From assembly GCA_950097015.1 (NCBI GenBank), contig CATNEN010000038.1:6683001-6747000 (forward strand): a stretch of DNA of 64,000 nt, in the 5' to 3' direction. Shown here piece by piece: positions 9,669 through 21,008 of the stretch; the stretch's first letter is position 1; the number at the start of each line of letters is the position of its first letter. The notes beneath the pieces were generated by a model that saw nothing but the letters and a program-made list of their open reading frames with translations, ran no database searches and was not told where the DNA came from. The position numbers were made by a program, and so were the translations under genes. This stretch comes from Macrostomum hystrix (Eukaryota > Platyhelminthes > Macrostomidae).

Positions 9669-10301
9669 ATGAAATTCTTCGCGGCGTTGCTCACGCTGCT
9701 GCTCTGCAGCCTGGCCTTAGCTAGCAGGCAGCTGGTGGCTCCTGCAGTTACTGAGCGAATCTTTTATAACGTTTCGATCGAAGAGGTAGTTTCAGGGTGC
9801 GAGCTGGCTTATAAGCCCGAACAGCCCAAAATTGGATCGACGAAAAACTCAGCGCCACTGTTCTTAGCGGAGAATCAGCAGCCGCAAGATAACCAATCGG
9901 TGGTTGAGGCCCACCACCTGCTGTCCGAGCTGCAGCAAACTGTTCTTCACCACCAGGTCAACTTCGATTTCGAAGCCACGAATGCGTCACTGTTCCACAT
10001 TCGTAACCGGCCGTTGCTGCGCTCCGAAGCCGCTCGAGCCAGGCTGTGCCAGCCCGTCTACAACCTGTGGACCTTCTCAACGTCGCACTCGGTACCGAAT
10101 CACGTTCTGAATGTCACGTGCGGCGACGGCTGCGTCCCGGTGATGCGTAGCATTCCTGTGTACACACAGCTGTGCGTGAATGCGGCTTCAGCTTCGACCG
10201 GAGGCAAGTCGTGGAGCGTTGCCTACAAACTGAGCCAACTGGATGTTGGCGTCGACTGCAAGCCGGCCAAACCGATCTCATTGCTGCATCAATTTCGCTG
10301 A
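9669..10301 (+). CDS. Secreted six-cysteine protein, IL-17-like candidate (copy 2)
   Basis: A single-exon frame of 210 residues from the ATG at 9669. An ATG 51 bp upstream is in frame, but choosing it would bury the signal peptide, so 9669 is preferred. Residues 1-18 are a signal peptide (Lys-Phe-Phe-Ala-Ala then a leucine-rich core). The mature protein keeps the family layout: a cysteine in a Ser-Gly-Cys-Glu segment, a helical 'LLSELQQTV' stretch, then Cys-x23-Cys-x3-Cys-x13-Cys-x27-Cys. The core carries Pro-Val-Tyr, Val-Leu-Asn-Val-Thr-Cys, Ser-Ile-Pro-Val-Tyr and Val-Gly-Val-Asp-Cys-Lys-Pro, again IL-17-like in order. The last loop is longer than in the siblings. It shares 3'-flank similarity with the 11230 gene. 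Gene and secretion are well supported; cytokine function is inference. Confidence 0.75.
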   Translation: MKFFAALLTLLLCSLALASRQLVAPAVTERIFYNVSIEEVVSGCELAYKPEQPKIGSTKNSAPLFLAENQQPQDNQSVVEAHHLLSELQQTVLHHQVNFDFEATNASLFHIRNRPLLRSEAARARLCQPVYNLWTFSTSHSVPNHVLNVTCGDGCVPVMRSIPVYTQLCVNAASASTGGKSWSVAYKLSQLDVGVDCKPAKPISLLHQFR

Positions 10302-11107
10302 CTTAATCAGACCTTATTCTCGATTACCGTACCGCTACTTGTTACCTATAAAGCTCGGGAACTTTTTGACCTGCCGGTCAAATCATCTTTGACAAAGTAT
10401 TAGTAGTTTTATCTCTTGTAACTGACCTAATCAGCTTTTTCTCATATCTTCCTTTAGAGGCTTGAGCTCCATCAATTCTTCGTAGAGTACAGTTAAGCGA
10501 TACATATGTGAGATTAGTAACGCTGCACTTGCTTTGCTTTAAAATACACAAAAAATAGGAAACGAGAAAAATATTTTTCTGAAAATTTGATCCGAATGAC
10601 CTCTAAAATGAGTCTTGCTACTTATTTGTCTTAATTCATATCCAATTCGCTCCAATCTCGTTCCGGTGGCTCATTTGATGTCTTAACAACTGTCAATAAC
10701 GAGTGGAAAATACGCCCACGTGTGTTGACTAAAAAAGAATTTACACGGACGTAACTCCGCTGCAGAAACACGGCAGCTGAGGCGACAGTTTACTGACAGA
10801 CAGTATCTTATCCGACAATGCGTGGAGGGTTGTAATGCAAAATCAGTTACGAACTTCATCACTCGTACAGTATTTGTTTATTGTCGAGCTGCGCCCAATA
10901 AAAAAGATACTGAAGCAGAAGCTTTCGGAATAGAAGCTTACAGATCATGCGTGGACACCGCCTCCGTAACATGCCGCGGCTCCGCCATCACAACTCTAAA
11001 TTTAGAACGGCTGTTCTTAAGAACGGAGAGCTGGCCAGCAACCCCATGCAGCAACTCGCCTTGCACGCCAATGGCTTTGTCCGTGGGAGGTGGCAGTTTT
11101 TGCTTGG
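10302..11107. other. Intergenic spacer between copies 2 and 3
   Basis: No gene is supported. A short block near 10455 (GAGGCTTGAGCTCCAT) resembles 12068 (GAGGCTTTAAGTCCAT), a trace of shared 3' flank between duplicated genes. Confidence 0.45.
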
Positions 11108-11117
11108 CTATAAAAAG
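11108..11117 (+). promoter_or_regulatory. TATA box of the 11230 gene
   Basis: CTATAAAAAG lies about 120 bp before the ATG, matching the spacing in the two sibling genes. I see no kappaB-like site here. Confidence 0.55.
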
Positions 11118-11229
11118 CCGAAAATGATTAAAAAAGGAAGCAAACAACTCACATGCAACAAAGAGGGCATTCTCTTTAAAACTAGAACAGGAACAAAAAG
11201 CAGTAGCGAACTACTCGCTTGTTGCAGGC

Positions 11230-11793
11230 ATGAATTCTTCAGCGGCATCCATGGCGCTGCTCTGCAGCCTCATGACCATCGCCAGCGCCGCTCCCGGTGC
11301 GGGCCGGATCTTCGAGATTGTCTCGCCAGAGGAAGCTCAGAGACGCTGTCCGGACGAGTTCCCGGCTCTGCTGCGCACCCACAAGGAGATTCGCCAGCCC
11401 GAGTTCCTGCTCGAGAGGACGCCGCTGAGCAACCAGACTCTGCAGCTGGAGCTGTCGCAGCTGCTCTCCAGTCTGCAGCAGGCCATCCTTCTTCAGAAGC
11501 TGACCTTCAACGTCAGCGAGACGAACCTGCGGCTGCCGAGGTCGCTCATCCAAGCCCCCGACGCCCGCTCGAGACGCTGTCCGCCGATCTTCGAGCTGGA
11601 CGCCGACGGTCTGCTCCGACCCAGGTTTCCCAGCTTCGTGCTCACCGCCGCCTGCTCCGAAGGCTGCCGGCCAGTCAGGCGTGACGTCACCATCTACCGG
11701 CTGCTCTGCAACAGCTTGTCGACGTCCGTATTTCACAACTCTGGAGCCAGCATCGCCGTCGACTGCGCTCCAAAGGTAGACGAGTTTTTCTGA
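11230..11793 (+). CDS. Secreted six-cysteine protein, IL-17-like candidate (copy 3)
   Basis: A single-exon frame of 187 residues. Residues 1-20 are a signal peptide ending Ala-Ser-Ala; an in-frame ATG seven codons later would also leave a signal. The mature part aligns with copies 1 and 2: Cys in 'RRCPDEF', a helical 'LLSSLQQAIL' segment followed by Phe-Asn-Val-Ser-Glu-Thr-Asn, then Cys-x24-Cys-x3-Cys-x13-Cys-x18-Cys. The core reads Cys-Pro-Pro-Ile-Phe, Arg-Phe-Pro-x2-Val-Leu, Val-Thr-Ile-Tyr and Ile-Ala-Val-Asp-Cys-Ala-Pro. Its second half is almost identical in DNA to the partial gene at window position 3-254. GC content is higher than in copy 1. The protein is probably an extracellular ligand or effector; the IL-17 relation is inferred from spacing only. 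Confidence 0.75.
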   Translation: MNSSAASMALLCSLMTIASAAPGAGRIFEIVSPEEAQRRCPDEFPALLRTHKEIRQPEFLLERTPLSNQTLQLELSQLLSSLQQAILLQKLTFNVSETNLRLPRSLIQAPDARSRRCPPIFELDADGLLRPRFPSFVLTAACSEGCRPVRRDVTIYRLLCNSLSTSVFHNSGASIAVDCAPKVDEFF

Positions 11794-12612
11794 CGAGAGA
11801 CTTCGGACTCGCGAATACTATTGATTAGAAGTCTCTATTTAGTACTAGCAGATTTCAACTTTCAATGCATTTCTACTTTCTGCCAGCACATAATAGTCGA
11901 TTGGAATTGTGTCCAATATTGCATAAACTATTGACAGTTCTTATTCTTAACTTTTCATGGCCAGTGTATCTATTTAAACAGTGTTATTTGACTATCTGGT
12001 ATATTTTCTGACTGCCTTATGTAGCTTGTAAATATAAAAGTTTAACCTCATTACGGATTTCCCTTCGAGGCTTTAAGTCCATTCTAGAATAATTTCAACG
12101 CTCAGTTTCGTAAGTAGACACAGAAAGAAAAAATGAAGCATTTTATCACACCTGAATAGCCTCTAAACACTGAATGAGGTACTAATAGAGCTTCCGTTTG
12201 GACCATCGCCAAAGCGTGCACCAATATGCACCTGGCTGAAAATTTGACCAAATTTAGCACCCGAGCTATCTGATAGATAGTCAGACAACTACCAGGTCTG
12301 TGACCCCAACCACAGGCAGGGTTGTTAAATACAAGTTTGTAAAAACTGCGTTGTTTTTGCAAACCTTTACACACATGCCATTGAAAACAGGCATGGCTTT
12401 TTCGCTGCAGCCGAGTTTTATTATCTAGATATGTCGAAAATAAACTGGACATGACTAGAACATTTTCTATCAAATTTCTAGACTTTAAATTCTGGCAACA
12501 GCTTAAAAGTACAGGCCAGGTAAAATCAGTGCGTGTGCTAAGCGCTAAGACCAGCAGAAAAACTGAATAAAGACAGTCTATCACAGTTAGATTATGTGAG
12601 CAGCTTAACAAT
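11794..12612. other. 3' flank of copy 3 and AT-rich spacer
   Basis: No canonical AATAAA is evident soon after the stop. A 169-codon minus-strand frame at 12102-12611 has no recognisable features and is not called. Confidence 0.4.
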
Positions 12613-13105
12613 GCAGCTGGGATCTGGAAGACAGGACGGATTCTAACAGCTGGGATCTGGAAGACAGGACGGATTCTAACAGCTGGGATCTGGAAGACAG
12701 GACGGATTCTACCAGCTGGGATCTGGAAGACAGGACGGATTCTACCAGCTGGGATCTGGAAGACAGGACGGATTCTAACAGCTGGGATCTGGAAGACAGG
12801 ACGGATTCTAACAGCTTGGATCTGGAAGACAGGACGGATTCTACCAGCTGGGATCTGGAAGACAGGACGGATTCTACCAGCTGGGATCTGGAAGACAGGA
12901 CGGATTCTAACAGCTGGGATCTGGAAGACAGGACGGATTCTAACAGCTTGGATCTGGAAGACAGGACGGATTCTACCAGCTGGGATCTGGAAGACAGGAC
13001 GGATTCTACCAGCTGGGATCTGGAAGACAGGACGGATTCTAACAGCTGGGATCTGGAAGACAGGACGGATTCTACCAGCTGGGATCTGGAAGCCAGGACG
13101 AGTTC
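12613..13105. repeat. Minisatellite, 33-bp unit, about 15 copies
   Basis: The unit contains AACAGCTGGGATCTGGAAGA followed by CAGGACGGATTCT, with AACAG/ACCAG variants. Its length is a multiple of three, so both strands have an open frame through the array (11-residue periods). No start context or flanking exon supports coding. Confidence 0.95.
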
Positions 13106-15377
13106 AATGTCCAACAGTCATTGGCATCTCCTGTCCCACACTGCAATGACTCTGATTAAGAATGAAGTATATTGTTATCCATTAATACGAGCCTCGTACA
13201 AAATACACCAGAAATAATGACTCATCGGGTTTTTAGGTTTGGAAAAGAGTTTCTTTCACAACTCATTCGCAAGAGTTTTGAAAATGCTTGGAATTGAAAA
13301 ATGCGACTACTGCACTACTCTCGCTGGTCAAGTAGGACAGCAAGAACATTGGGCTAGTAAGTTCTGGAGTGATTTTTCATGCTGATCTTTCTGGCTCTAG
13401 AAAAACTCTGCAGCCATTGCAATTACAAAGCGATCGAGTCCTCTTCTCTTCGAGTTCTCATTAAAGCTATGGGAATCAGAAGCTCCGGATCATCGGGTTT
13501 GTCATCGGCGCAGACAGCGCATGTTCTTTGGCTGAGCGAGACACTGGGCGAGACAGCCGAGGGAGAGCCGCGTGCATCTATAATTTGTAACGGCTGGCAG
13601 CTCTAAGAAGGGCACAAGGCAGCGGATTCTCTTTCCTGTTGGTCGATCCTAATCGATTTTACCGGCATCAGAGAAGGCCTCGACCAGCCGAGCTCTTCTA
13701 GACTGATGGTCAGATCGAAAGGCTTGGATCGGAGAGATCAGCTGCTGCTGCCCATGCAGATGAAGTCGAGTTGCATAATGCAGCAGCAGCAGCAGCGAGT
13801 CAAGAGGAAACTAACCCGACTTCATCTGCATTAGCCGATTGTACTTTTATAACAAGCCTGCTGCATAACTTCTACAGCCATCGGTTCCTTTAAAAAACAG
13901 TCAAATTATTAGCTCATTGGTTATTTGATAATTAGTAGGGGTTCTGAACTTAAACAGCCTAAATTACTGACTGGTTTTTGTCTGGTTTGATAGAGGCAAA
14001 AGTCTTAGGAATTTGGAAATTAGGAAGTTGGATAATGTTGTAGATTTTATTTATCTTGTAAAAGCCAATTAAACATCTTGCTGCTTCCTTAAGCCAGAAG
14101 ACTTAGCTCGTACTTAGACAAAACTCATATTTAGTCCTCCAACTAGCATGGGTTTAATCATGTTTTTCAAGAACGGGTTGAATGCCTCAGCACTGTTGTA
14201 ACCGACATCCTATAAGTATTTACGCGCGTGTGATTCACTACAATTTCTAAGCTAGGCTGATGCGGTCATCGCAGAGCATATACGAGCCATTGGCTAGCGA
14301 AATTTGTTTTTAGGCTGCTGGCACTGCCGCCGCACCTGCGCTAACTTTGAGTCTCTCATATGTTTATCTTAGCCCTGAGGGCTTTCCTCGGCAGCGAGAA
14401 GAAGTCGCAATAGGCCAACGCATGAGGCGTCTAATTGCTTTTCTGCCCACAGAGACAGCGAACTGGGCACGATGGCTGCATCGTCAGTGAAGGATTAAGG
14501 ATGAGGCGGAGTCCAAGATTAGACTAGATTTGCAGCTGAAAGATAAGCAGGTGTTAGGGCTTTATTATTTTTCTTTATCCTGGACAATCAAAGATTTGGG
14601 TGGGGCACTGTGGCGGCTTTTTCAATTTGCTTAAGAAGGCCGGGCCAAGATACAATCGGATGGATTTGCGCCTCAAAATCGACATGCCTGAGTGAGCATT
14701 TAAATTAACGAGTTTTCAGAGTAACCCACAGTCATGGCACAGCTATCAGACCCAGGGGACAATGGGATATTGGATTAGGACAGAGTAAAGGTGAGAAAAT
14801 AGGGAGAGGGAAGAGCAAAGAGGGAAGGAGCAGCGCCTAGCAGTGTGATAGTGGGGGTGGCGAGCTATGCAGGTTAGTGCCAAGACAAAAGACGAGGCTA
14901 GCATAAAAAAGTAAACTCACTTTGCCAGCCCCCAAGCCGTACAGAATTAACACTCCAAAGTAACAAGCGAGTCTAGTACAGAAATTTATCTGGCCAATAG
15001 GCCCGCTCATCCACCCTCAAGATCCCTCCGCAATGCCCGGGCTAAGCAGCCAGCAGGAAGATGGCACATGAAACGGGGAGTGTCGCGTTATCCACGCCAC
15101 GTCTCTTCCAATCGGGTCCACTTGGGGACTCACTTCTATCGCAGGGGAAAGGGAAGGGAAGGAAGGCTCGGAAGGGTTAGCTGGCTGTGTATAGGCTATG
15201 GAGGATGACAGGGAGGATGACAGGGATAACAGTTTTGGGATTTCTAAAATTGTTTAAAGCAAGCGAGACGCCTTGAAAGTCAACACTGGTCTAGTTGAAG
15301 ACTTTTTTCGACGGTAGCACCTCGCACTCAAGCAGGTGTGATTAAGTACTTAAGTACTGATCGTAGCCAGCGTCATT
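13106..15377. other. Intergenic stretch upstream of the 15378 GPCR
   Basis: No gene is supported. It contains a CAG run near 13780 inside an imperfect hairpin: GCAGATGAAGTCGAG at about 13756 versus CGACTTCATCTGC at about 13819. GA-rich sequence near 14800 and 15160 is low complexity. Confidence 0.45.
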
Positions 15378-16718
15378 ATGGAAAGTTACAACAGAATCAG
15401 AGCTTGCCGCCTGCCGCCAGCGGCCAAAACCTCCGATCTGTTTCTAGCTGAGTGGGTCATTCGCTTGTTTGGAGCGGTCATCATTGTTGGCGGAGTCCCT
15501 TGCAACCTCGTCGCGGCCTACATTCAGGGCACGGAGAAGTCCAACCGAGCCACCACGCGCTTTCTGATGGTGTGCTTGGCACTGACCGACAGCGGCGTCA
15601 TTCTGCTGGCGGTTGTTCGCTACTGGGTCACGGAGACGTTCGCCCTGGATGTGCGTGATTTGCACCCGCTCATCTGTCACTTCCACCAGCCGGTGGTGGC
15701 CACAGTAAGCGACGTGGCTGTGTACACTCTGTGCGCGATCGCTGTCGAGCGCTTCATCTCAGTGGCTTTTCCGTACCGAGTGCAGCAGATACTGACGAGA
15801 CGCAACTTCTGCCTGGCATTTGGCGCGATGGTGCTGGTCATGCTTGCTAAGAACATGCCCTTGTCGTTCTTTCTGCACACAACTAAATGCTACCGGCTGC
15901 TGAACACTAGCCTGATCGTTCAAAACAGCAGTGATCTGGAGGATTTGCTGCTTGACGCCGACTACCAGCTGGTGGACAAGTGCGATTATAATCAGGACTT
16001 TGCCAAATTTTTCACAAATCTCGACATGGTCACATACCTCGTGTTGCCGTACACAATTCTGCTGTTTTGCAATATCTACATCTACGCTGCTATGCGGCGT
16101 CAGAGCGCTGCCATGCAACGCCACGCTCGCCCGCTGGCAGCTGCCACGGCTGCCCCTCGTTCTGCTGTCAACCAACAGGCTGAAGACGTTGGCGAGTCAG
16201 ATTGCCCTAACCCAAAGCGACCAGCGGCATCGACTGTCGCAGTCCCTGCCAAGAGGGGCGGGCGCCGCAAGCCGGAGAATCTCATGCGGATTCTGGCAGT
16301 GCTCACGGTCATTCACATTATTACCACACTGCCAGCTTCCATCGGTCAGAAGATGAAGGTCTACGGTGACAAAGGTGCCATCAGCAGCGTAACACACAAC
16401 GCCCTGAAGACGCTGATGTTTGCCAACAATGCAACAAACTTTCTGGCCTACTTCGTGTCTTCGACAGTCTTCAGGTGTCGCGTCATAGCAGCGTGCCGAT
16501 GCGGAGGTCAACATTCAGCGCCGAAGATTGCCAACGGAGGTGGCAAATTTCAGCAGCAACTGCAGCGAGACAATCCGAGGCTCGAGAAATCGGTGGAGTT
16601 GCCGATGCTGCCGATAGCAGCTGCGACAGCCCGGCCAGATGGTGCAGAGCGAGAGAGGGGCGAGGAGGTGGTGGCTGCGCTTATCACCAGCGAAGGCCGT
16701 GCGCCGAATTGCGGCTAA
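15378..16718 (+). CDS. Class A (rhodopsin-like) G protein-coupled receptor, probable peptide receptor
   Basis: An intronless frame of 446 residues with seven hydrophobic segments near residues 24-50, 61-85, 100-127, 141-165, 218-241, 305-325 and 341-363. Class A landmarks are visible: Pro-Cys-Asn in TM1, 'LALTD' in TM2, a Cys before TM3, Glu-Arg-Phe in place of Asp-Arg-Tyr at the end of TM3, Leu-Pro-Tyr in TM5, Leu-Pro in TM6, and Asn-Phe-Leu-Ala-Tyr in place of NPxxY in TM7. Two cysteines in the long second extracellular loop could pair with the TM3 Cys. The third intracellular loop (about 242-304) is long and basic. The start ATG is in a plausible context and gives a short N-terminus without glycosylation sites. 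The ligand is unknown; the pattern resembles divergent invertebrate neuropeptide receptors. Confidence 0.85.
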   Translation: MESYNRIRACRLPPAAKTSDLFLAEWVIRLFGAVIIVGGVPCNLVAAYIQGTEKSNRATTRFLMVCLALTDSGVILLAVVRYWVTETFALDVRDLHPLICHFHQPVVATVSDVAVYTLCAIAVERFISVAFPYRVQQILTRRNFCLAFGAMVLVMLAKNMPLSFFLHTTKCYRLLNTSLIVQNSSDLEDLLLDADYQLVDKCDYNQDFAKFFTNLDMVTYLVLPYTILLFCNIYIYAAMRRQSAAMQRHARPLAAATAAPRSAVNQQAEDVGESDCPNPKRPAASTVAVPAKRGGRRKPENLMRILAVLTVIHIITTLPASIGQKMKVYGDKGAISSVTHNALKTLMFANNATNFLAYFVSSTVFRCRVIAACRCGGQHSAPKIANGGGKFQQQLQRDNPRLEKSVELPMLPIAAATARPDGAERERGEEVVAALITSEGRAPNCG

Positions 16719-16723
16719 ATAAA
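16718..16723 (+). terminator. AATAAA overlapping the stop codon of the GPCR
   Basis: The AATAAA begins on the last base of the TAA stop (16716-16718). If used, the 3' UTR would be only about 20 bases; a later unseen signal is possible. Confidence 0.3.
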
Positions 16724-19616
16724 CTACAAAGATGCCTGCAGCACCAGGTTACACGAGTGAACAGGAACTCCATTTTTCAGAATATAAGAATTTAAGACGA
16801 AATGTTCCATTCTCCAAAATAATTATTAATGTTTTGTTTAGCTTTTAGAACATAAAATGTGTCGATTATCTCCTATAATTATTCGATTTGGTATGTGCGG
16901 TTCTCAATTATTACTCGTACAGCTTCAGACATTGCAATTAATGCATAACAACAACCTTGATTTTTCATTTTCTTTTGTGTTTTGTGCTTGATTGCCCTCT
17001 TAGATGACTATATACAAAATTTAGAATATTGTTTGATCTATTTATTTATCGGGTCAGAAGTTCGACAATTTATGCTTCAGTTCAGCCATCTGTAAAATTA
17101 TCAACTATAGAGATAGAGCCTATTTACTAGTTCAAGGAATTTTATTGCTGTGACGGCTCCCAGTCTACGGACTGAACAGCTGAACGCGCGTTTGGAAGCA
17201 CAACAGCTGCGGCTGTGCCAATGGCTGTAAGTCTGGCCCAACTGGGCTGTGTCATTTCTATGTTCTGTCGGCCCTTTTTTGTTTGTCTAAGACCACTTTT
17301 CATTACATTGTTATAGGAATTACGCACAGGGAACAAAGTTTTAAGTCATCCTGTTTTGTGTCCATTAAAATAAAACTGTATTTAAAACCATTAGACGTGC
17401 TACGGCAATGAAATTGCGTTGCCTTGAAAATAAGAGCCTAGCATTCACGGTCGTCGCTTAATCGCATTATCTCTCATTTAAGTAGAAGTTCAACCATGTT
17501 AAAGTGAGATTTTTTCATCCGCGAAAAAGCTAGCTGCTAGCTTCATACTGCCATTATTTGCGTACATCAAGCTTAATAACAGTGGACGGGGAAATCCTCT
17601 GCAGTTTGCCGTCTGTCGCAGTTTGTTAGATCGCCGGACTTGAAAAAGAAACGGCTTTGTGCGATTCCAAAATATGTCATGTCGAGTTCATTTATGAGGG
17701 CCTGGAGAAACGGATGTCAGTGGCGGGAGTGACGCTTGCTGGCTGCAGTCGCTTTGATTAAATTAAAAACGGCTTAACTTGGACAAATTTGCACTCCAAA
17801 TCACAATCTGCTTTTGTGTTTAATTAATTACATTCTAGGTTGATTTCCGATCAGTTCTCGAGGCATCCGTCAGCTGATTTTCGTCGCAACCTTAAGTAGC
17901 TTTCTTGGCGATAGTCGACACAAAGGTAGAAGCCCTAGATAATTTTTCCGAGGTAAAAGCACCCGAATGAAATGTTGGATCAACTAAAAACGAGCCACTC
18001 TGTCCCATGCATTATAGATCCGTCCTCACCTTCCTTCTCTTTGAATTGCTGATCAAAAGTTCTCCGCCTTTAGAAATGACTTTAATGGACAAGTCATAAT
18101 AACGCTCGCTAATCTCACAGTTTCCGTTGATCTTCAATGCGTAGATGTCTAAACAATGTCACAGAGCAAACTTGCCCAGACTGTTAACAATGCATAGGTG
18201 GTCACGTCTGGATTTAAGCCGGATTAAAACCCATCGTGTCTTGACATTCGAGGCTCACTCTCTACATGTTAAGCTCTGTAATTTTATCGACTCGTCGTTC
18301 TCTAGCCTTCTGCTTCTTTGTGCAATGCGGGCGCGTGCTAGCACAGAGTCTAACTAAATTATAATGCTTTAAAGATAAGCGCTTAAATATCATATATATT
18401 TATAGTAGGTCAAAGCGGCTTATCAATTCTAAGTCGATCGATCGATTGGATCGAATTTTCTACCTGCCAGAGAACCCCTGCCTGCTGCTCACCTTGCAGG
18501 GTGTGCTCAGGTGGGAGACAGGCTCGTAAGCATGAGATGCGAGCTACATGATGCTTTTTGCTTGATGCATTCTTTATCTGATCTTGCCCTTGTTGTAGGT
18601 TATCTTTAGGCAATGATCTCTTTAGTTATCTTGCTGGAATGACTTTGTCTATGGTAAAACCTCATTTATAAAAAACCTTGACCCCGCTTCTCAGCTCGCT
18701 AAAAAGAACTGAAATTTATGGAGATCAAACACGAATGTTATTTCTACACGAAAACGTGCCCTCCTCGCGCTCGCTTTCGGCTTTCTGCTTTGAAGCAATT
18801 ATTATATCTGCCTTCGTGCCTCGGAGTAGGGTGTGTACAACGCGATGATTAGAGTACATAGTAGCTCAAAACGAGAACCAATCAGAATAGCTCACGCATG
18901 AGAAAATTAAGGGGGCTCTCAAGATAACCTTTGAGACTGAAGCTGCTGAGGCTCACGCCAACAGGCACGAGAAAAGAAGCTTTTAATTAACTATAGAATT
19001 AACTTTTTGTAAAAACTGCTAGCAACTTATTAATGAGTTGATAATGACAAAGCCGCACGAAACACGATCCGCACCAGCTGCGAGAAGCTGTATTCTAGAC
19101 ACACTCCTTAGTTGCAGCCTGATATTTATTTCGATCCGAATAACTAGCTGCCTCACGTGTATGTCTCGGTGCGGCGGACACTATTTTTAGCCTGAGCCTA
19201 TGCTCAAATAAGATAATAGGACGCCACTGTCCCGGATGACGCAGCGGATGAGAAGAGATCAGAGCTTACGCGGGCCCCTGCACTGCTGGGATATAAAGTC
19301 ACGTATTCACAATGAACGGGATTGGACTGATAAGACGAGTGGCAGGGATACTGATAGTGCTGTCAGTGGGTTTCCAGCCAGTAGGCACTGCAACTGCTCG
19401 TATATGAAAATATGTTAGCAACAGTGCAATTGCAAGCATATGCTGCAAAGAGTACGAAATCAGAATTGGATTTCTGAGGATTTTGAAAGAGCGAAAATAA
19501 ATAAGACGCCGGGCATTGGAGGGCAGACTTGGGGAAGACTTTCAGATTCAGTGTAGAATATTAGTTTGGCAAAGCACTGACTGAGTGACTGATAGTGATT
19601 GGCGTCCTCTTCTGTC
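16724..19616. other. Gene-poor stretch
   Basis: No coding gene is supported. It holds a SINE tail (17146-17270), a TCTATGGTAAAAC motif at about 18647, and GGATATAAAG near 19290, which looks like a TATA box but has no open frame of note downstream. Confidence 0.4.
17146..17270 (+). mobile_element. SINE family 2, tail fragment
   Basis: It contains CTCCCAGTCTACGGACTGAA, then AGCTGCGGCTGTGC and GGCCCAACTGGGC. All are found in the same order in the copies at 44100 and (minus strand) 61040-61362. Confidence 0.5.
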
Positions 19617-20135
19617 TAACAGGTAGATATAAACTCAAAAAGGTACATAACCAGTCAAACAGCTAGATATTTTGTCAAACAGCTAGATATTTTGTCAAAC
19701 AGCTAGATATTTTGTTAAACAGGTAGATATCCAGTCAAACAGCTAGATATTTTGTTAAACAGGTAGATATCCAGTCAAACAGGTAGATATCCAGTCAAAC
19801 AGGTAGATATCCAGTCAAACAGGTAGATATCCAGTCAAACAGGTAGATATCCAGTCAAACAGGTAGATATCCAGTCAAACAGGTAGATATCCTATCAAAC
19901 AGGTAGATATCCTGTCAAACAGGTAGATATCCAGTCAAACAGGTAGATATCCAGTCAGACAAGTAGATATCTAGTCAAACAGGTAGATATCCGTCAAACA
20001 GGTAGATATCCAGTCAAACAGGTAGATATCCAGTCAAACAGGTAGATATCCAGTCAAACAGGTAGATATCCAGTCAAACAGGTAGATATCCTATCAAACA
20101 GGTGGATATCCTGTCAAACATGTAAATTTCCTGTG
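19617..20135. repeat. Minisatellite, 20-bp unit, about 26 copies
   Basis: The unit is GTCAAACAGGTAGATATCCA, with early variants ending TTTT and one unit a base short near 19990. Confidence 0.95.
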
Positions 20136-20404
20136 GAACTGGCCACTCTATTATTTAACATGATCTAGGCCATCAGATTGGTAAATAAAATAAATTTCTG
20201 TGATTGCTATGTAAAAAAACAAAAATGGCATAGCACTCCAGAGCGAATTTAACTTATTTTGCGATACCATATAAAAAAATTAAAAGCACATATAAAATCA
20301 GTTTAATAAGATCTTTAAAACATTAAAAAACAAAGCAAAGGATATGACTAAGATTTGTACAATAAAATTGGCAAGCAGTCGAGTTTAGTTGATTGGACTC
20401 GAGT

Positions 20405-21008
20405 GGTAAGTGGATAGGGCGTGGGTGAGAGAGAGGTGGGTGAGAGAGGGTGAGTGAATGAGGCGTGGGTAAAAGAGGTGGGTGAGTGAGTAAGGGATGG
20501 GTGAGTGAGTGAGGGGTGGGTGAGTGAGTGAGGGGTGGGTGAGTGAGTAAGGGATGGGTGAGTGAGTGAGTAAGGGATGGGTGAGTGAGTGAGGGGTGGG
20601 TGAGTGAGTAAGGGATGGGTGAGTGAGTGAGGGGTGGGTGAGTGAGTGATGGGTGGGTGGGTGAGTGAGGGGTGGGTGAGAGAGGGTGCGTGAATGAGGC
20701 GTGGGTAAAAGAGGTGGGTGAGTGAGTAAGGGATGGGTGAGTGAGTGAGGGGTGGGTGAGTGAGTGAGGGGTGGGTGAGTGAGTGATGGGTGGGTGGGTG
20801 AGTGAGGGGTGGGTGAGAGAGGGTGCGTGAATGAGGCGTGGGTAAAAGAGGTGGGTGAGTGAGTAAGGGATGGGTGAGTGAGTGAGGGGTGGGTGGGTGA
20901 GTGAGGGGTGGGTGGGTGAGTAAGGGGTGGGTGAGTTAAGGGTGGGCGAGTGAGGGGTGGTTGAGTGAGTAAGGGATGGGTGAGTGAGTGAGGGGTGGGT
21001 AAGTAAGT
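20405..21008. repeat. GT/GA-rich complex minisatellite (GGGTGAGTGAGTGA-type)
   Basis: Variable 14-19-bp units such as GGTGGGTGAGTGAGTGAGG. A higher-order block of about 130 bp (AGAGAGGGTG...GGCGTGGGTAAAAGAGG) is repeated at about 20440, 20680 and 20815. Confidence 0.9.

Noticed and set aside
11239-11736. 165-codon minus-strand frame over copy 3
   Set aside because: It is the shadow of the GC-rich secreted-protein gene; the plus frame has the signal peptide and conserved cysteines.
12102-12611. 169-codon minus-strand frame
   Set aside because: No recognisable domain, no splice or promoter support, and ordinary intergenic composition.
19617-20135. Possible CRISPR array (regular 20-bp repeats)
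   Set aside because: The units are contiguous with no unique spacers, and the DNA is eukaryotic.
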